Of a stretch of 64,000 bases of DNA, positions 36,546-45,749 are shown piece after piece. The position numbers and the translations under genes were made by a program. This stretch comes from Manganitrophus sp963718695 (GTDB lineage: Bacteria > Nitrospirota > Nitrospiria > SBBL01 > Manganitrophaceae). Every line of letters begins with the position of its first letter. Position 1 is the first letter of the stretch. The stretch spans positions 1,488,001 to 1,552,000 of the forward strand of contig OY970371.1 in assembly GCA_963718695.1 (NCBI GenBank). The letters are read 5' to 3'. A model generated the notes under the pieces. The model had not been told where the DNA came from. It saw nothing but the letters and a program-made list of their open reading frames with translations, and ran no database searches.

Positions 36546-37337
36546 ATGGCCGGTAAAAAAGTATGGGTGACGTGGTTGCCGGCGGGAAAGGAAGCGCCGC
36601 AGCCTGAGGGTGCTTTAAAGGCGCTGACCACCGTGGGATTGCAGGTCAGCGGCTCTCTCTGGATCGACGATTTGGAAATGATGGCCTGGTACGACCTTGG
36701 CACGACCCTTCTCGATCCGGCCCAGGCCGATCTCTGGCTGATCGCCGGAAGAGGGGAAGATTTCCGGTCGGCCCGGTGCCGTTACGGCTTGTCGCTGGTG
36801 ACAGCGATGGCGCGGGACGGCCGTGGAACCGGCTTTCCGATTCTCTGTCTCAGCTTGGACACGGTTCCCGAGGCCGAGACGATGCCGACGCTGCTGCGGG
36901 GGCTTCGATTTCTTTCGGCGGCCGATTCCGGTTGGGCCGCGAAAATTGCGGCGTCTTTCTTGAAGAAGAGCGAAGGCGCCACAGGGGACTTCCGGTTGAG
37001 CGCGACCGGCCATCCCTATATCGGGCAGTGGTTCGAGGTGGGGCCGCGCGAGGGAGAATGGCAGGGGGTGATGTTCGGCGTGAGCGGCGAGGGGAAGATT
37101 TCCCATCATCTGGTCGGACCGAAAGGCCAGCTTCCCGAGAAAAGCGTGCTTGAATACGCGACCCAGGGGATCCTGGCCGAGGTCGGCAGTGTTGAATACA
37201 CCGCCTGGTCGGTGCAGAACAAGCTCGGCCCGAACGATTCGTACTACATCAAGGTTGAGGGGCATCCCTCCAAGGTGATGTTCGGCGGCCATCCGGGAAC
37301 CGATCAGGCCGACGTGACGATTGTGGAATTAAAATAA
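36546..37337 (+). CDS. unknown protein within the T6SS operon
   Basis: A 263-residue soluble protein between tssE and tssF. I do not recognise it. The N-terminal half has an alpha/beta look ('ADLWLIAGRGEDFRSARCRYGLSLVTAMARDGRGTGFPILCLSL'), and the C-terminal half has beta-rich segments ('YIGQWFEVGPREGEWQGVMFGVSGEGKISHHLVGP'). No signal peptide or transmembrane helix is present. Its position inside the baseplate gene block suggests a structural or assembly role (inference). AAGGGAGGTGG before ATG 36546 fixes the start; ATG 36525 lies in the repeat. Confidence 0.65.
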   Translation: MAGKKVWVTWLPAGKEAPQPEGALKALTTVGLQVSGSLWIDDLEMMAWYDLGTTLLDPAQADLWLIAGRGEDFRSARCRYGLSLVTAMARDGRGTGFPILCLSLDTVPEAETMPTLLRGLRFLSAADSGWAAKIAASFLKKSEGATGDFRLSATGHPYIGQWFEVGPREGEWQGVMFGVSGEGKISHHLVGPKGQLPEKSVLEYATQGILAEVGSVEYTAWSVQNKLGPNDSYYIKVEGHPSKVMFGGHPGTDQADVTIVELK

Positions 37338-37341
37338 AGCG

Positions 37342-37424
37342 ATCCGCCGTCAGCGCTCAGCTTTCAGCTTGAAGCTCTTAAATCTTTAGCTGACTGCTGA
37401 TCGCTGACCGCTGACAGCTTCTTT
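37342..37424. repeat. TCAGC-rich inverted repeat before tssF
   Basis: The same family as at 33063 and 33651: CCGTCAGCGCTCAGC against GCTGATCGCTGACCGCTGACAGC. It fills the gap between the unknown gene and tssF. Confidence 0.7.
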
Positions 37425-37434
37425 CAGGACCTCC

Positions 37435-39195
37435 ATGGCCTTCAACAAATACTACCAAGACGAGCTGACCTTCCTCCGGGAGATGGGGCGGGAGTTTGCC
37501 CGGGCGTATCCGGCGGCGGCCCCCTTCCTGGCCGACCGGGGGAGCGATCCCGATGTGGAGCGGCTGCTGGAAGGGTTTGCCTTTCTCACCGGCCGCATTC
37601 GCCAGAAGCTCGACGATGAATTCCCCGAGCTGATTCATGCCTTGATGAGCCTCATGTGGCCCCACTATCTGCGGCCGATTCCGTCGATGTCGATCGTCGA
37701 GTTTACCCCGATCACCGGGGCGGTCCGGGAGCGGCAGCCGGTGCCGCGCGGGACCGAAGTCGCCTCGCTTCCGGTCGAGGGGATTCCCTGTCGGTTCCGC
37801 ACCGCCTTCGACCTCGATCTTTATCCCTTCAGCCTGGAGGAGGCGCTCGTCCAGACGTTGTCCGACGGACGGTCGGCCCTGCGTCTTCGATTCAAGCTGA
37901 GCCCGGGGACGACCCTCTCGCAGGTTCGCCTCGACACCCTTCGGCTCTTCCTTCACGGCGACCCGGCGTACACCCTTTATCTTTGGCTCTGCCGCTCCGT
38001 CTCCGAGGTTCGTGTCCGCGCCCTCGTTCAGGGAAAACCTTCTCAGGAAAGCACCCTCCCTCCCGGCCGGATCGAGGCGGGGGGATTCTCCGAGGAGGAG
38101 GGGCTGCTTCCCTATCCCAAGGGGGCGTTCGACGGCTACCGATACCTCCAGGAGTACTTTACCTTTCCGGAAAAGTTCCTCTTTACGACCTTGACCGGTC
38201 TGCTTCCGGTGACCAAAACGATGAAAGGGGAAGGGTTCGAGATCGATTTCGTCTTCTCGCAGCCGCCGGCCGCTTCCCTTCACATCACACGGGAGAATGT
38301 CCGCCTCTTCTGCACCCCGGTGGTCAATCTTTTTCAAATGGAATCCGATCCGATCCGGGTCAACCATCAGCGGGTCGAATATCCGATCCGGCCCGCCGGG
38401 GCGAGTCCGATCCAGTATGAAACCTATTCGGTCGACCGGTCGGTGGGGTGGATCCGGGGGACGGCGGAGGAGCAGGAGTATCCCCCGTTCGTCTCCTTCC
38501 AGCATCACCTCGGTCCCGCGGGGCGCCGGCTGACCTATTATCAAACACGCCTCCGGGGCGCGGTCGTGGGGGACGGAACCGATACCTCCGTTTCGTTCGT
38601 CAATGGGGAGCAGACGACGGTGGTGCCGCCGACCGAGACGGTCGTTTTCCACCTCACCTGTACCAATCGCGCGCTCCCCGGCAAGCTCCGTGTGGGGGAC
38701 ATTCAGGTTCCGACCGACCACTCGCCGGAATTCGCCCGGTTTCGGAACATCACCAAGGTGACCCCGGCGATCCGGCCCCCGGTGGGAGGGGACCTCTATT
38801 GGCGGCTGATCTCGCATCTGTCGCTCAACTATACCTCTCTCTCCAGCGTCGAAGCGCTGCGCGGGATCTTGGAGCTTTATAATTTTCCGTCGCTCTACGA
38901 CCGGCAGGCGGGCCGGGCCAACGAGCGCCGGCTGGAGGGGATCATCGGAATCGAGAACCGGGGGGAGGATCTTCTCTTCCGCGGCGCGCCGGTGCGGGGG
39001 ATCGCGACCTCTCTCTCCATGAAAGAGGATCACTTCGACGGAGAGGGGGATCTCTTTCTTTTCGCCACCGTGTTGAACGAGTTCCTCTCGCTCTATGTCT
39101 CGCTTAATTCCTTCAGCCGGCTGACGGTGAAGGGGGTTCAAAAAGGAGAGGTCTATTCATGGCCGCCGAGGATCGGTCGACAAAGGGCCCTTTAG
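37435..39195 (+). CDS. tssF: T6SS baseplate protein TssF
   Basis: A 586-residue TssF (VasA/ImpG). The N-terminus 'YYQDELTFLREMGREFARAYPAAAPFLADRGSDPDVERLLEGFAFLTGRIRQKLDDEFPE' is diagnostic, and 'LMWPHYLRPIPSMSI' and the C-terminal 'FLFATVLNEFLSLYVSLNSFSRL' are also typical. Two TssF and one TssG form each baseplate wedge. It overlaps tssG by 37 bases. Only a weak ribosome site precedes ATG 37435. Confidence 0.94.
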   Translation: MAFNKYYQDELTFLREMGREFARAYPAAAPFLADRGSDPDVERLLEGFAFLTGRIRQKLDDEFPELIHALMSLMWPHYLRPIPSMSIVEFTPITGAVRERQPVPRGTEVASLPVEGIPCRFRTAFDLDLYPFSLEEALVQTLSDGRSALRLRFKLSPGTTLSQVRLDTLRLFLHGDPAYTLYLWLCRSVSEVRVRALVQGKPSQESTLPPGRIEAGGFSEEEGLLPYPKGAFDGYRYLQEYFTFPEKFLFTTLTGLLPVTKTMKGEGFEIDFVFSQPPAASLHITRENVRLFCTPVVNLFQMESDPIRVNHQRVEYPIRPAGASPIQYETYSVDRSVGWIRGTAEEQEYPPFVSFQHHLGPAGRRLTYYQTRLRGAVVGDGTDTSVSFVNGEQTTVVPPTETVVFHLTCTNRALPGKLRVGDIQVPTDHSPEFARFRNITKVTPAIRPPVGGDLYWRLISHLSLNYTSLSSVEALRGILELYNFPSLYDRQAGRANERRLEGIIGIENRGEDLLFRGAPVRGIATSLSMKEDHFDGEGDLFLFATVLNEFLSLYVSLNSFSRLTVKGVQKGEVYSWPPRIGRQRAL

Positions 39196-40190
39196 AAGGG
39201 CGGCCTTTTGAGGAGGCCGAGCGGTATTCGTTCTTCCAGCTCGTCCGGCTGCTGGAGCGATACCATCAGCCGCGCGCGCGCGTCGGCGGCGAGGGACCGG
39301 CCTCGGGGGAGATCCTCCGGTTCCGGCCCGATGCGTCGCTCGGCTTTCCCGCCTCCGATGTCGTTTCGGTGGAGGAGATTCCGGCGGCCGAGGATCAGCC
39401 GGCCCGCGTTCAGATCACGACGAGCTTCCTCGGTTTGTATGGAAGCACCTCTCCCTTGCCGGTCTTTTACACGGAGGAGATGCTTCGCCGGGACCCCGAC
39501 GAAGATCCGGTCCGGGCCTTCATCGATCTTTTTCATCATCGGCTCCTCTCTCTTTTCTACCGCTGCTGGGAGAAGTACCGGTATCACATCCAGTTCGAAG
39601 GGGAGGGGAAAGACGATTTCTCCCGGCGGATGTTCGGCTTCATCGGCCTCGGCACCGCCGGCCTGACCGATCGGGTCGGGATTCCGGCCGCCCGTCTGAT
39701 CAGGTATGCCGGGCTTCTGACGCAGAAGCCCCGCTCCGCCGCCGCGCTGGAGGGAATGGTCAGCGATTTCTTCGGCGGTATCCCGGTCCGTGTCGTCCAA
39801 TGGGTGGCCCGGTGGGTGACGATTCAACCGGAGCAGCGGATTCGGCTGGGAGGGGCGAACAACCGGCTCGGCGTCGACGCTTCGCTCGGGGAGAAGGTCT
39901 TGAGCCGAAGCGCGCAATTCCGGGTAGCGCTCGGCCCGATGCGATATGACGCCTATTTATCGTTTCTTCCGGATGGGGAGTCGTTCCGGATGTTGAATGC
40001 GCTCGTCGTCCTCTTCTTGAACGACCCGCTGGAGTTCGACATCGAATTGCAGGTGCATGGGGAAGAGATTCCGCCGCTTCAACTAAAGAGTGAAGGGGGC
40101 GGCCGGCTCGGCTGGACCACGTGGCTCTCGACGGAAAAATTCGCGGGTGGGCGGACGAAATCGGTGGTGTTGGAGAGAAGTTTAAATTAA
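39159..40190 (+). CDS. tssG: T6SS baseplate protein TssG
   Basis: A 343-residue TssG (VasB/ImpH). 'YSFFQLVRLLERYH', 'LRFRPDASLGFPASDV', 'FLGLYGSTSPLPVFYTEEM', 'FIDLFHHRLLSLFYRCWEKYRY' and 'RSAAALEGMVSDFFGGIPVRVVQW' match the family. The start overlaps the end of tssF, typical of this gene pair, with AAGGAG just before ATG 39159. Confidence 0.94.
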   Translation: MAAEDRSTKGPLEGRPFEEAERYSFFQLVRLLERYHQPRARVGGEGPASGEILRFRPDASLGFPASDVVSVEEIPAAEDQPARVQITTSFLGLYGSTSPLPVFYTEEMLRRDPDEDPVRAFIDLFHHRLLSLFYRCWEKYRYHIQFEGEGKDDFSRRMFGFIGLGTAGLTDRVGIPAARLIRYAGLLTQKPRSAAALEGMVSDFFGGIPVRVVQWVARWVTIQPEQRIRLGGANNRLGVDASLGEKVLSRSAQFRVALGPMRYDAYLSFLPDGESFRMLNALVVLFLNDPLEFDIELQVHGEEIPPLQLKSEGGGRLGWTTWLSTEKFAGGRTKSVVLERSLN

Positions 40191-40273
40191 GCGATCAGCC
40201 GTCCGCTTTCAGCTTAAAGATTGAGGGTCTAATCCCTTGGCTGAAAGCGGAGCGCTGACCGCTGAAAGCTTTT
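40189..40273. repeat. TCAGC-rich inverted repeat before clpV
   Basis: Fourth copy of the family. CAGCCGTCCGCTTTCAGC pairs with GCTGAAAGCGGAGCGCTG across a short centre, and GCTGACCGCTGAAAGC continues the unit. It fills the tssG-clpV gap. Confidence 0.7.
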
Positions 40274-40298
40274 TTATCCTTATAACATGGAGACAACT

Positions 40299-42953
40299 AT
40301 GATCGGTGTCGATATCAAATCGTTGCTTCGGCGTTTGAACCGTTTCTCCACCCGTTCCCTGGAGGCGGCGGCGGGGCTTTGCGTCTCGCGCAGTCATTAT
40401 GAAGTCGGCGTCCCCCACCTGCTGATGCAGATGGCGGAGGACCCGGCGGCCGATATCCAGACGATCTTGAGACACTTCGGGATCGAGCCTTCCCGCCTTC
40501 AGAAAACGCTCCAGCGGGAGCTGGAGAGCCTTCGCAGCGGCAACGCCGGAAAGCCGGTTTTCTCCCCGACGCTCCTGGAGTGGGTGGAAGAGGCCTGGCT
40601 GATTGGATCGATCGATCTCGGGTTGAACGAGATCCGCTCCGGGGCGCTGCTGGCGGCATTGCTCGGAAATCCGAGCCGGTATGGCTTGGACGAGGCGGTC
40701 GAGTTATTGGAGGCGATCCGGCCCGATGAGCTGAAGCGAAAGTTTTCCGAAATCACCACCGGCTCTTCGGAGCAGGCCGCCGAGCGGCCGAAAGAAGGGG
40801 GAACCACTGGGGCGGCGTCGCGTGGAGAAGAGACGGCGCTCGGCCGGTTCACGATCGATTTTACGGCGCGGGCCCGCAGCGAGGAGATCGATCCGGTCTT
40901 CGGCCGCGATCGGGAGATCCGGCAGATGATCGACATCCTGGCGCGGCGACGGAAGAACAACCCGATCGTCGTCGGCGAGGCGGGAGTGGGAAAAACCGCC
41001 GTCGTCGAGGGATTGGCGCTGAAGGTGGTCCAGGGAGACGTCCCCGACATTTTGAAGGGGGTCGACATCCTCGGCCTCGACATGGGGCTGCTCCAGGCGG
41101 GCGCCGGTGTGAAGGGAGAATTCGAGAACCGTCTCAAGTCGGTGATCAACGAGGTGAAGTCGTCGCCGAAGCCGATCGTCCTCTTCATCGACGAAGCGCA
41201 TACGTTGATCGGAGCCGGCGGGGCGGCGGGGATGAGCGATGCGGCCAACCTGCTGAAGCCGGCGCTGGCGCGCGGCGAGCTACGGACGATTGCCGCGACC
41301 ACCTGGTCGGAATATAAAAAGTATTTTGAAAAAGATGCTGCATTGGCGCGCCGGTTCCAGCTGGTCAGCCTCGAAGAGCCGTCGGAAGAGGGAGCGGTTG
41401 TCATCCTCCGCGGATTGCGGGAAAAATACGAAGCGTCGCACAAGATTCCGATCCTCGACGACGCCGTGGTGGCGGCGGCGAAGATGTCGAGCCGGTACAT
41501 CTCCGGCCGGCAGCTTCCGGACAAGGCGGTCGATCTCCTCGATACCGCCGCGGCCCGGGTGAAGATTGGGATGACCAACCGGCCGAGCCACCTCGAAGAC
41601 ACCGAGCGGCGGATCCAGGTTTTGGAGCGGGAGCGGTCGGCCTATCAGCGCGACATGGCCGGCGGCGCCGAGATCGACCCGGTCCGGGTCCAAGAGGTGG
41701 ACGAGGAGATCGCAGGGCTCCGGGACGAATTGGCCCAGCTCGAAAAGCGTTGGAAAGAAGAAAAGGGAGCGGCCGAGTTGGTGAAGGGGCTTCGCGAGAA
41801 ACTGTCGGCGGAAACGAATGCCTCGGCGCGGGAGCCGCTGCAGAAAGAGCTTAAGGCGGCCAAAGAGGCCCTTGCGAAGATTCAGGGAAATGATCCGCTG
41901 ATCAAGATCGAGGTCGACTCCGACGTCATCGCGAAGGTGATCTCCGACTGGACCGGCATCCCGGTGGGGAAGATGGTCCAGGATGAGGCCCGGTCGGTCC
42001 TCGAATTAAACGGGCGGATGATCAACCGGATTAAAGGGCAGGACCATGCCATCGATGCGATTGCGCGGGGGATCCGGGCGGCCAAGGCGGGGCTGGGAAA
42101 TCCGAGGGCGCCGATGGGGGTGTTCCTCCTTGTCGGGCCGAGCGGCGTCGGGAAAACCGAAACGGCGCTGGGGCTCGCCGATCTTCTCTTCGGCGGAGAG
42201 CGCTTCATGGTGACGATCAACATGTCGGAGTTCCAGGAGAAGCACACCGTCTCGCGCCTGATCGGATCGCCTCCGGGGTATGTCGGCTATGGAGAAGGGG
42301 GAATCCTCACCGAAGCGGTCCGCCAGCGTCCTTACTCGGTGGTCCTCCTCGACGAGGTCGAGAAGGCCGACCCCGAAGTGCTGAATCTTTTTTACCAGGT
42401 CTTCGACAAGGGGATGCTCTCCGACGGCGAGGGACGGGTGATCGATTTCAAGAACACGATCATTCTCTTGACCAGCAACCTCGCCACCGACATCATCATG
42501 GAGTCTTGCGCCGAAGGCAACCGGCCGGCGGTGGACGATCTCAGCAGCGCCATCCGGCCGGTGTTGAGCAAACATTTCAAGCCTGCGCTCCTTGCGCGGA
42601 TGACCGTCGTTCCCTATTATCCGATCGACGCGGCCGCCATGAAGGGGATCGTCGAGTTGAAGCTGCGCCAGGTCGGCGCGCGACTGATGGAGAGCCAGCG
42701 GATGGTGCTCGAGTACGATCCGTCGGTGGTCGAGCAGATCGTCCAGCGCTGCACCGAGGTGGAGACCGGGGCGCGGAACGTCGACCACATTCTTCAGGGG
42801 ACGCTGCTGCCGAAGATCTCGACCGAGATCCTGGAGCGGATCGGGGGAGGGCCGCTGCCGGACAAGCTTCGGATCACCCTCGACGCAGAAGGGGGTTTCC
42901 GGCTTTCGTTCGGGGAATATCAAAGCGATCCACCCTTGGCGGCGAACAGTTAG
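40299..42953 (+). CDS. clpV: T6SS sheath-disassembly ATPase ClpV (TssH)
   Basis: An 884-residue Clp/Hsp100 protein that recycles contracted sheaths. It has an N-terminal helical domain of the TssH type ('LLRRLNRFSTRSLEAAAGLC'), a first AAA+ module (Walker A 'GEAGVGKTAVVEG', Walker B 'IVLFIDEAHTLIGAG'), a ClpB-like middle helix segment and a second AAA+ module (Walker A 'GPSGVGKTETALG', 'VVLLDEVEKAD'). ATG 40299 is preferred because GGAG of the preceding ATGGAGACA lies 6 bases before it; ATG 40287 is the alternative (888 residues). The stop codon runs into a GTAGGGGC element. Confidence 0.95.
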   Translation: MIGVDIKSLLRRLNRFSTRSLEAAAGLCVSRSHYEVGVPHLLMQMAEDPAADIQTILRHFGIEPSRLQKTLQRELESLRSGNAGKPVFSPTLLEWVEEAWLIGSIDLGLNEIRSGALLAALLGNPSRYGLDEAVELLEAIRPDELKRKFSEITTGSSEQAAERPKEGGTTGAASRGEETALGRFTIDFTARARSEEIDPVFGRDREIRQMIDILARRRKNNPIVVGEAGVGKTAVVEGLALKVVQGDVPDILKGVDILGLDMGLLQAGAGVKGEFENRLKSVINEVKSSPKPIVLFIDEAHTLIGAGGAAGMSDAANLLKPALARGELRTIAATTWSEYKKYFEKDAALARRFQLVSLEEPSEEGAVVILRGLREKYEASHKIPILDDAVVAAAKMSSRYISGRQLPDKAVDLLDTAAARVKIGMTNRPSHLEDTERRIQVLERERSAYQRDMAGGAEIDPVRVQEVDEEIAGLRDELAQLEKRWKEEKGAAELVKGLREKLSAETNASAREPLQKELKAAKEALAKIQGNDPLIKIEVDSDVIAKVISDWTGIPVGKMVQDEARSVLELNGRMINRIKGQDHAIDAIARGIRAAKAGLGNPRAPMGVFLLVGPSGVGKTETALGLADLLFGGERFMVTINMSEFQEKHTVSRLIGSPPGYVGYGEGGILTEAVRQRPYSVVLLDEVEKADPEVLNLFYQVFDKGMLSDGEGRVIDFKNTIILLTSNLATDIIMESCAEGNRPAVDDLSSAIRPVLSKHFKPALLARMTVVPYYPIDAAAMKGIVELKLRQVGARLMESQRMVLEYDPSVVEQIVQRCTEVETGARNVDHILQGTLLPKISTEILERIGGGPLPDKLRITLDAEGGFRLSFGEYQSDPPLAANS

Positions 42954-43032
42954 TAGGGGCAGGCGGTGCCTGCCCTGTTCCTAAATTTTGAAAAGATAAA
43001 AAATGCGGGCGGCCACAGGGGGCCGCCCCTAC
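42953..43032. repeat. GTAGGGGC element pair, clpV-vgrG gap
   Basis: GGGGCAGGC/GCCTGCCC hairpin followed by GGGCGGCC...GGCCGCCCCTAC. Its first base is the last base of the clpV stop codon. It is close to the composite at 31316-31433, but lacks the GTAGAGAC unit. Confidence 0.7.
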
Positions 43033-43057
43033 CTGCGCATTGCACATGAGGTGAACC

Positions 43058-45210
43058 ATGGCCATCATCCGAGCAAAAAATGAGACCGACTATGCCCTCA
43101 AGATCGACGGGCAGGCAGCCGATCTGCTGAAGGTGGTCCGGTTCTCCGGAACGGAGGCGGTCTCGGAGCTGTTTCACTTCAGCGTCGATCTCGCTTCGAA
43201 AAACCAGGGGATCGACTTTAACGCCGTCCTGGGGAAGCCGGCGGCCCTGACGCTGCGCGGGCCGGGGGGAAAGCGGATCGTTCACGGCCTGGTCCACTCC
43301 TTCGAGCAGACCGGGAATATCGCCGCGTGGGCCTGCTACCGGGCCGGGATCGTCCCGACCGTCTGGCCCCTCTCGCGTCTGGCCGACTGCCGGATTTTTC
43401 AGAATCTGAGCGTTCCCGACATTCTTAAGAAGGTCCTCACCGACCGGGGAATTTCCTCCGACCAATTCCGGTTTTCGTTGAAGAAGAGCTACAAGCCGCG
43501 CGACTACTGCGTCCAGTACCGCGAGAGCGACCTTTCCTTCATGACCCGGCTGATGGAGCAATACGGTCTCTTTTATTTCTTCGATCACACCTCGGAGAAA
43601 GATGTGATGGTCATCGGCGACGATTCGGTGGCGCATGTTCCGGTCGAGGGAAAGAAGGGGGTGCTCTATTCCACCGGCGGGTCGCCGGAGGAGGAGACGA
43701 TCTCGGAGTTCCGGTTGAATCAGGGGATCCGCTCCGGCGCCGTCTCATTGCGCGACTATGACTTCAAAAAACCGGGGCTGAATCTGGAGCAGAACGCGAA
43801 AGCGGAAGGGGACGGAAAGCTGGAGGTCTATGATTATCCCGGCGAGTATGTCGCCCCGGATGAGGGGAAAGATCTTGCGAAGGTCCGTTTGGAGGCCTTC
43901 CAGGCGACCCGGCAGGTCGGGTCGGGCCAGAGCGATTGCAGGCGATTCGTCCCGGGCTATCTCTTCGCATTGAACCGCCATCCCAGGAGTTCCTTCAATC
44001 AGGACTATCTTCTGGTGCGGCTTTCCCAAACCGGCAGCCAGCCTCAGGTCCTCGGGGCCGACACCGGCGGACAGGGAGAAGAGCTTTCCTACCAGAACGA
44101 CTTCGACTGCATTCCCTCGGGTATTCCCTATCGCCCGCCGCTGACGACCCCGCGCCCTTCGATTCAAAGCGTGCAGACCGCCGTCGTCGTCGGACCGGCG
44201 GGAGAGGAGATCTACACCGATACACACGGGCGGGTGAAAGTTCAGTTCCACTGGGACCGCCAGGGGAAGAAGGATGAGAAGAGCTCCTGCTGGCTTCGGG
44301 TGGCGCAGATCTGGGCCGGGCCGGGATGGGGATCGATGTTCATCCCGCGGATCGGGCAGGAAGTCGTCGTCTCTTTCCTCGAAGGCGATCCCGATCAGCC
44401 GATCATCATCGGCGCCGTTTACAACGGGATGAACGTTCCCCCTTATGCCCTTCCAGGCGAGAAGACGAAGAGCACCCTCAAGACAAACAGCTCACCGGGG
44501 GAGAAGGGTCGAACGAGATTCGGTTCGAGGATGCGAAAGGGAGCGAGGAGATCTACTTCCACGGCCAGAAGGACTGGACGATCGGCATCGAGAACGACAA
44601 GAACCAGAAGATCGGCCATGACGAAACCCTGGAGGTCGGGAACGACCGGAGCAAGAAGGTCGTCAAAAACGAGACCGAGGATGTCGGCGAAAATAAGTCG
44701 ATTACGGTCGGGAAAGACCATAACGAATCGATCGGCAAGAATGCCGGCATCAGCGTCGGAGAAAACGCCAGCCTTACCGTCGGGAAAGATCATACGATCG
44801 ACGTCGGAAAGAACCAAAGTGTGACGATCGGTGAAAACCAAACCCTCTCGGTCGGGAAGAACCTTTCGGAGACGATCAGAGAAGGGGCCAATGTGTCGAT
44901 CGGAAAAGATTTCTCTACTTCCGTGGGAAAGAACCTGAACTTGGATGTGGGCGAGAACGGGTCGATCAAGACGGGAAAGAAGGGGACGGTCAGCATCGGC
45001 GATGCCCTCGGCGTGGATGTCACCAAAAAACTGGAGATCCACGCGGGAGACGCCATCAATATTATCAGCGACAAAGAGATCGTCCTGAAAGCAGGGGACG
45101 CGAGCATCACCCTTAAGAAGAACGGCGATATCACCATCAAGGGAAACAAGATCAACATCAAAGGGGACGGCGATATCGTGATCAAGGGGTCGAAGGTCCA
45201 GCAGAATTAA
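43058..45210 (+). CDS. vgrG: T6SS spike protein VgrG (TssI), frameshifted
   Basis: Joined frames give about 717 residues. Frame one (43058 to ~44500) contains the gp27-like part ('SELFHFSVDLASKNQGIDF', 'YCVQYRESDLSFMTRLMEQYGLFYFF') and the gp5 OB-fold ('YTDTHGRVKVQFHWDRQGKKDEKSSCWLRVAQIWAGPGWGSMFIPRIGQEVVVSFLEGDPD'). Frame two (~44500-45210) continues 'NEIRFEDAKGSEEIYFHGQKDW' and then about 15 eight-residue turns (such as SITVGKDH) of the triangular beta-helix. The break is in five Gs at 44497-44501, and one more G restores it. No C-terminal effector domain is visible. Confidence 0.88.
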
Positions 45211-45227
45211 GATTTTGGAGAGCAAGG

Positions 45228-45725
45228 ATGGCAAAACAGGAATTATACCGAGAGAGCGCCGAAGTGTTGCATAACCAGTACCTCTCCCCGCGCATCGGAC
45301 GGCTTGCCCCCCCCGGTCCGGCGGGAGAAGTTTTGGTCGAATACGAGGGGAGCACGAAGGTCGCCCGGTCGGTTTCAGGGATCAGTCGAAGCGAGTTGGC
45401 CAAGCCGGAGAACCGCGGCCGCGACGTCCTCCTCCTCTTCGAGGTCGGAGATCCGAACCGGCCAATCATCATCGGTTTGATGGAGGACCCCCTCGACCGC
45501 CTCGTCTCGATGGAGGTCGCCCCGAAACCGGCCGACACGCCGAAAGAGATCGTCGTTGACGGAAAGCGGGTGACGATCGAGGCCGAGGAAGAGGTTGTCC
45601 TGAAATGCGGCGCCGGAAGCATTACCCTCCGGAAAGATGGGAAGATCATCATCAAGGGAACGCACCTCCTCTCCCGGTCATCCGGGCCGAACCGGATCAA
45701 GGGGGGAAGCGTCAACATCAACTAA
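45228..45725 (+). CDS. DUF6484-type spike-associated protein
   Basis: A 165-residue protein. The N-terminal part ('IGRLAPPGPAGEVLVEYEGSTKVARSVSGIS', 'DVLLLFEVGDPNRPIIIGLMED') resembles the gp5/VgrG OB-fold and the DUF6484 family seen next to vgrG genes. The C-terminal part ('VVDGKRVTIEAEEEVVLKCGAGSITLRKDGKIIIKGTHLLSRS') matches the VgrG needle repeats. It may extend the spike or load an effector. It starts 17 bases after vgrG. Confidence 0.75.
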   Translation: MAKQELYRESAEVLHNQYLSPRIGRLAPPGPAGEVLVEYEGSTKVARSVSGISRSELAKPENRGRDVLLLFEVGDPNRPIIIGLMEDPLDRLVSMEVAPKPADTPKEIVVDGKRVTIEAEEEVVLKCGAGSITLRKDGKIIIKGTHLLSRSSGPNRIKGGSVNIN

Positions 45726-45749
45726 ACGTCATGGCTGAGCGACCGATCG

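Noticed and set aside
44580..45100. Short tandem DNA repeats within vgrG
   Set aside because: They encode the eight-residue turns of the VgrG beta-helix, which explains the period.
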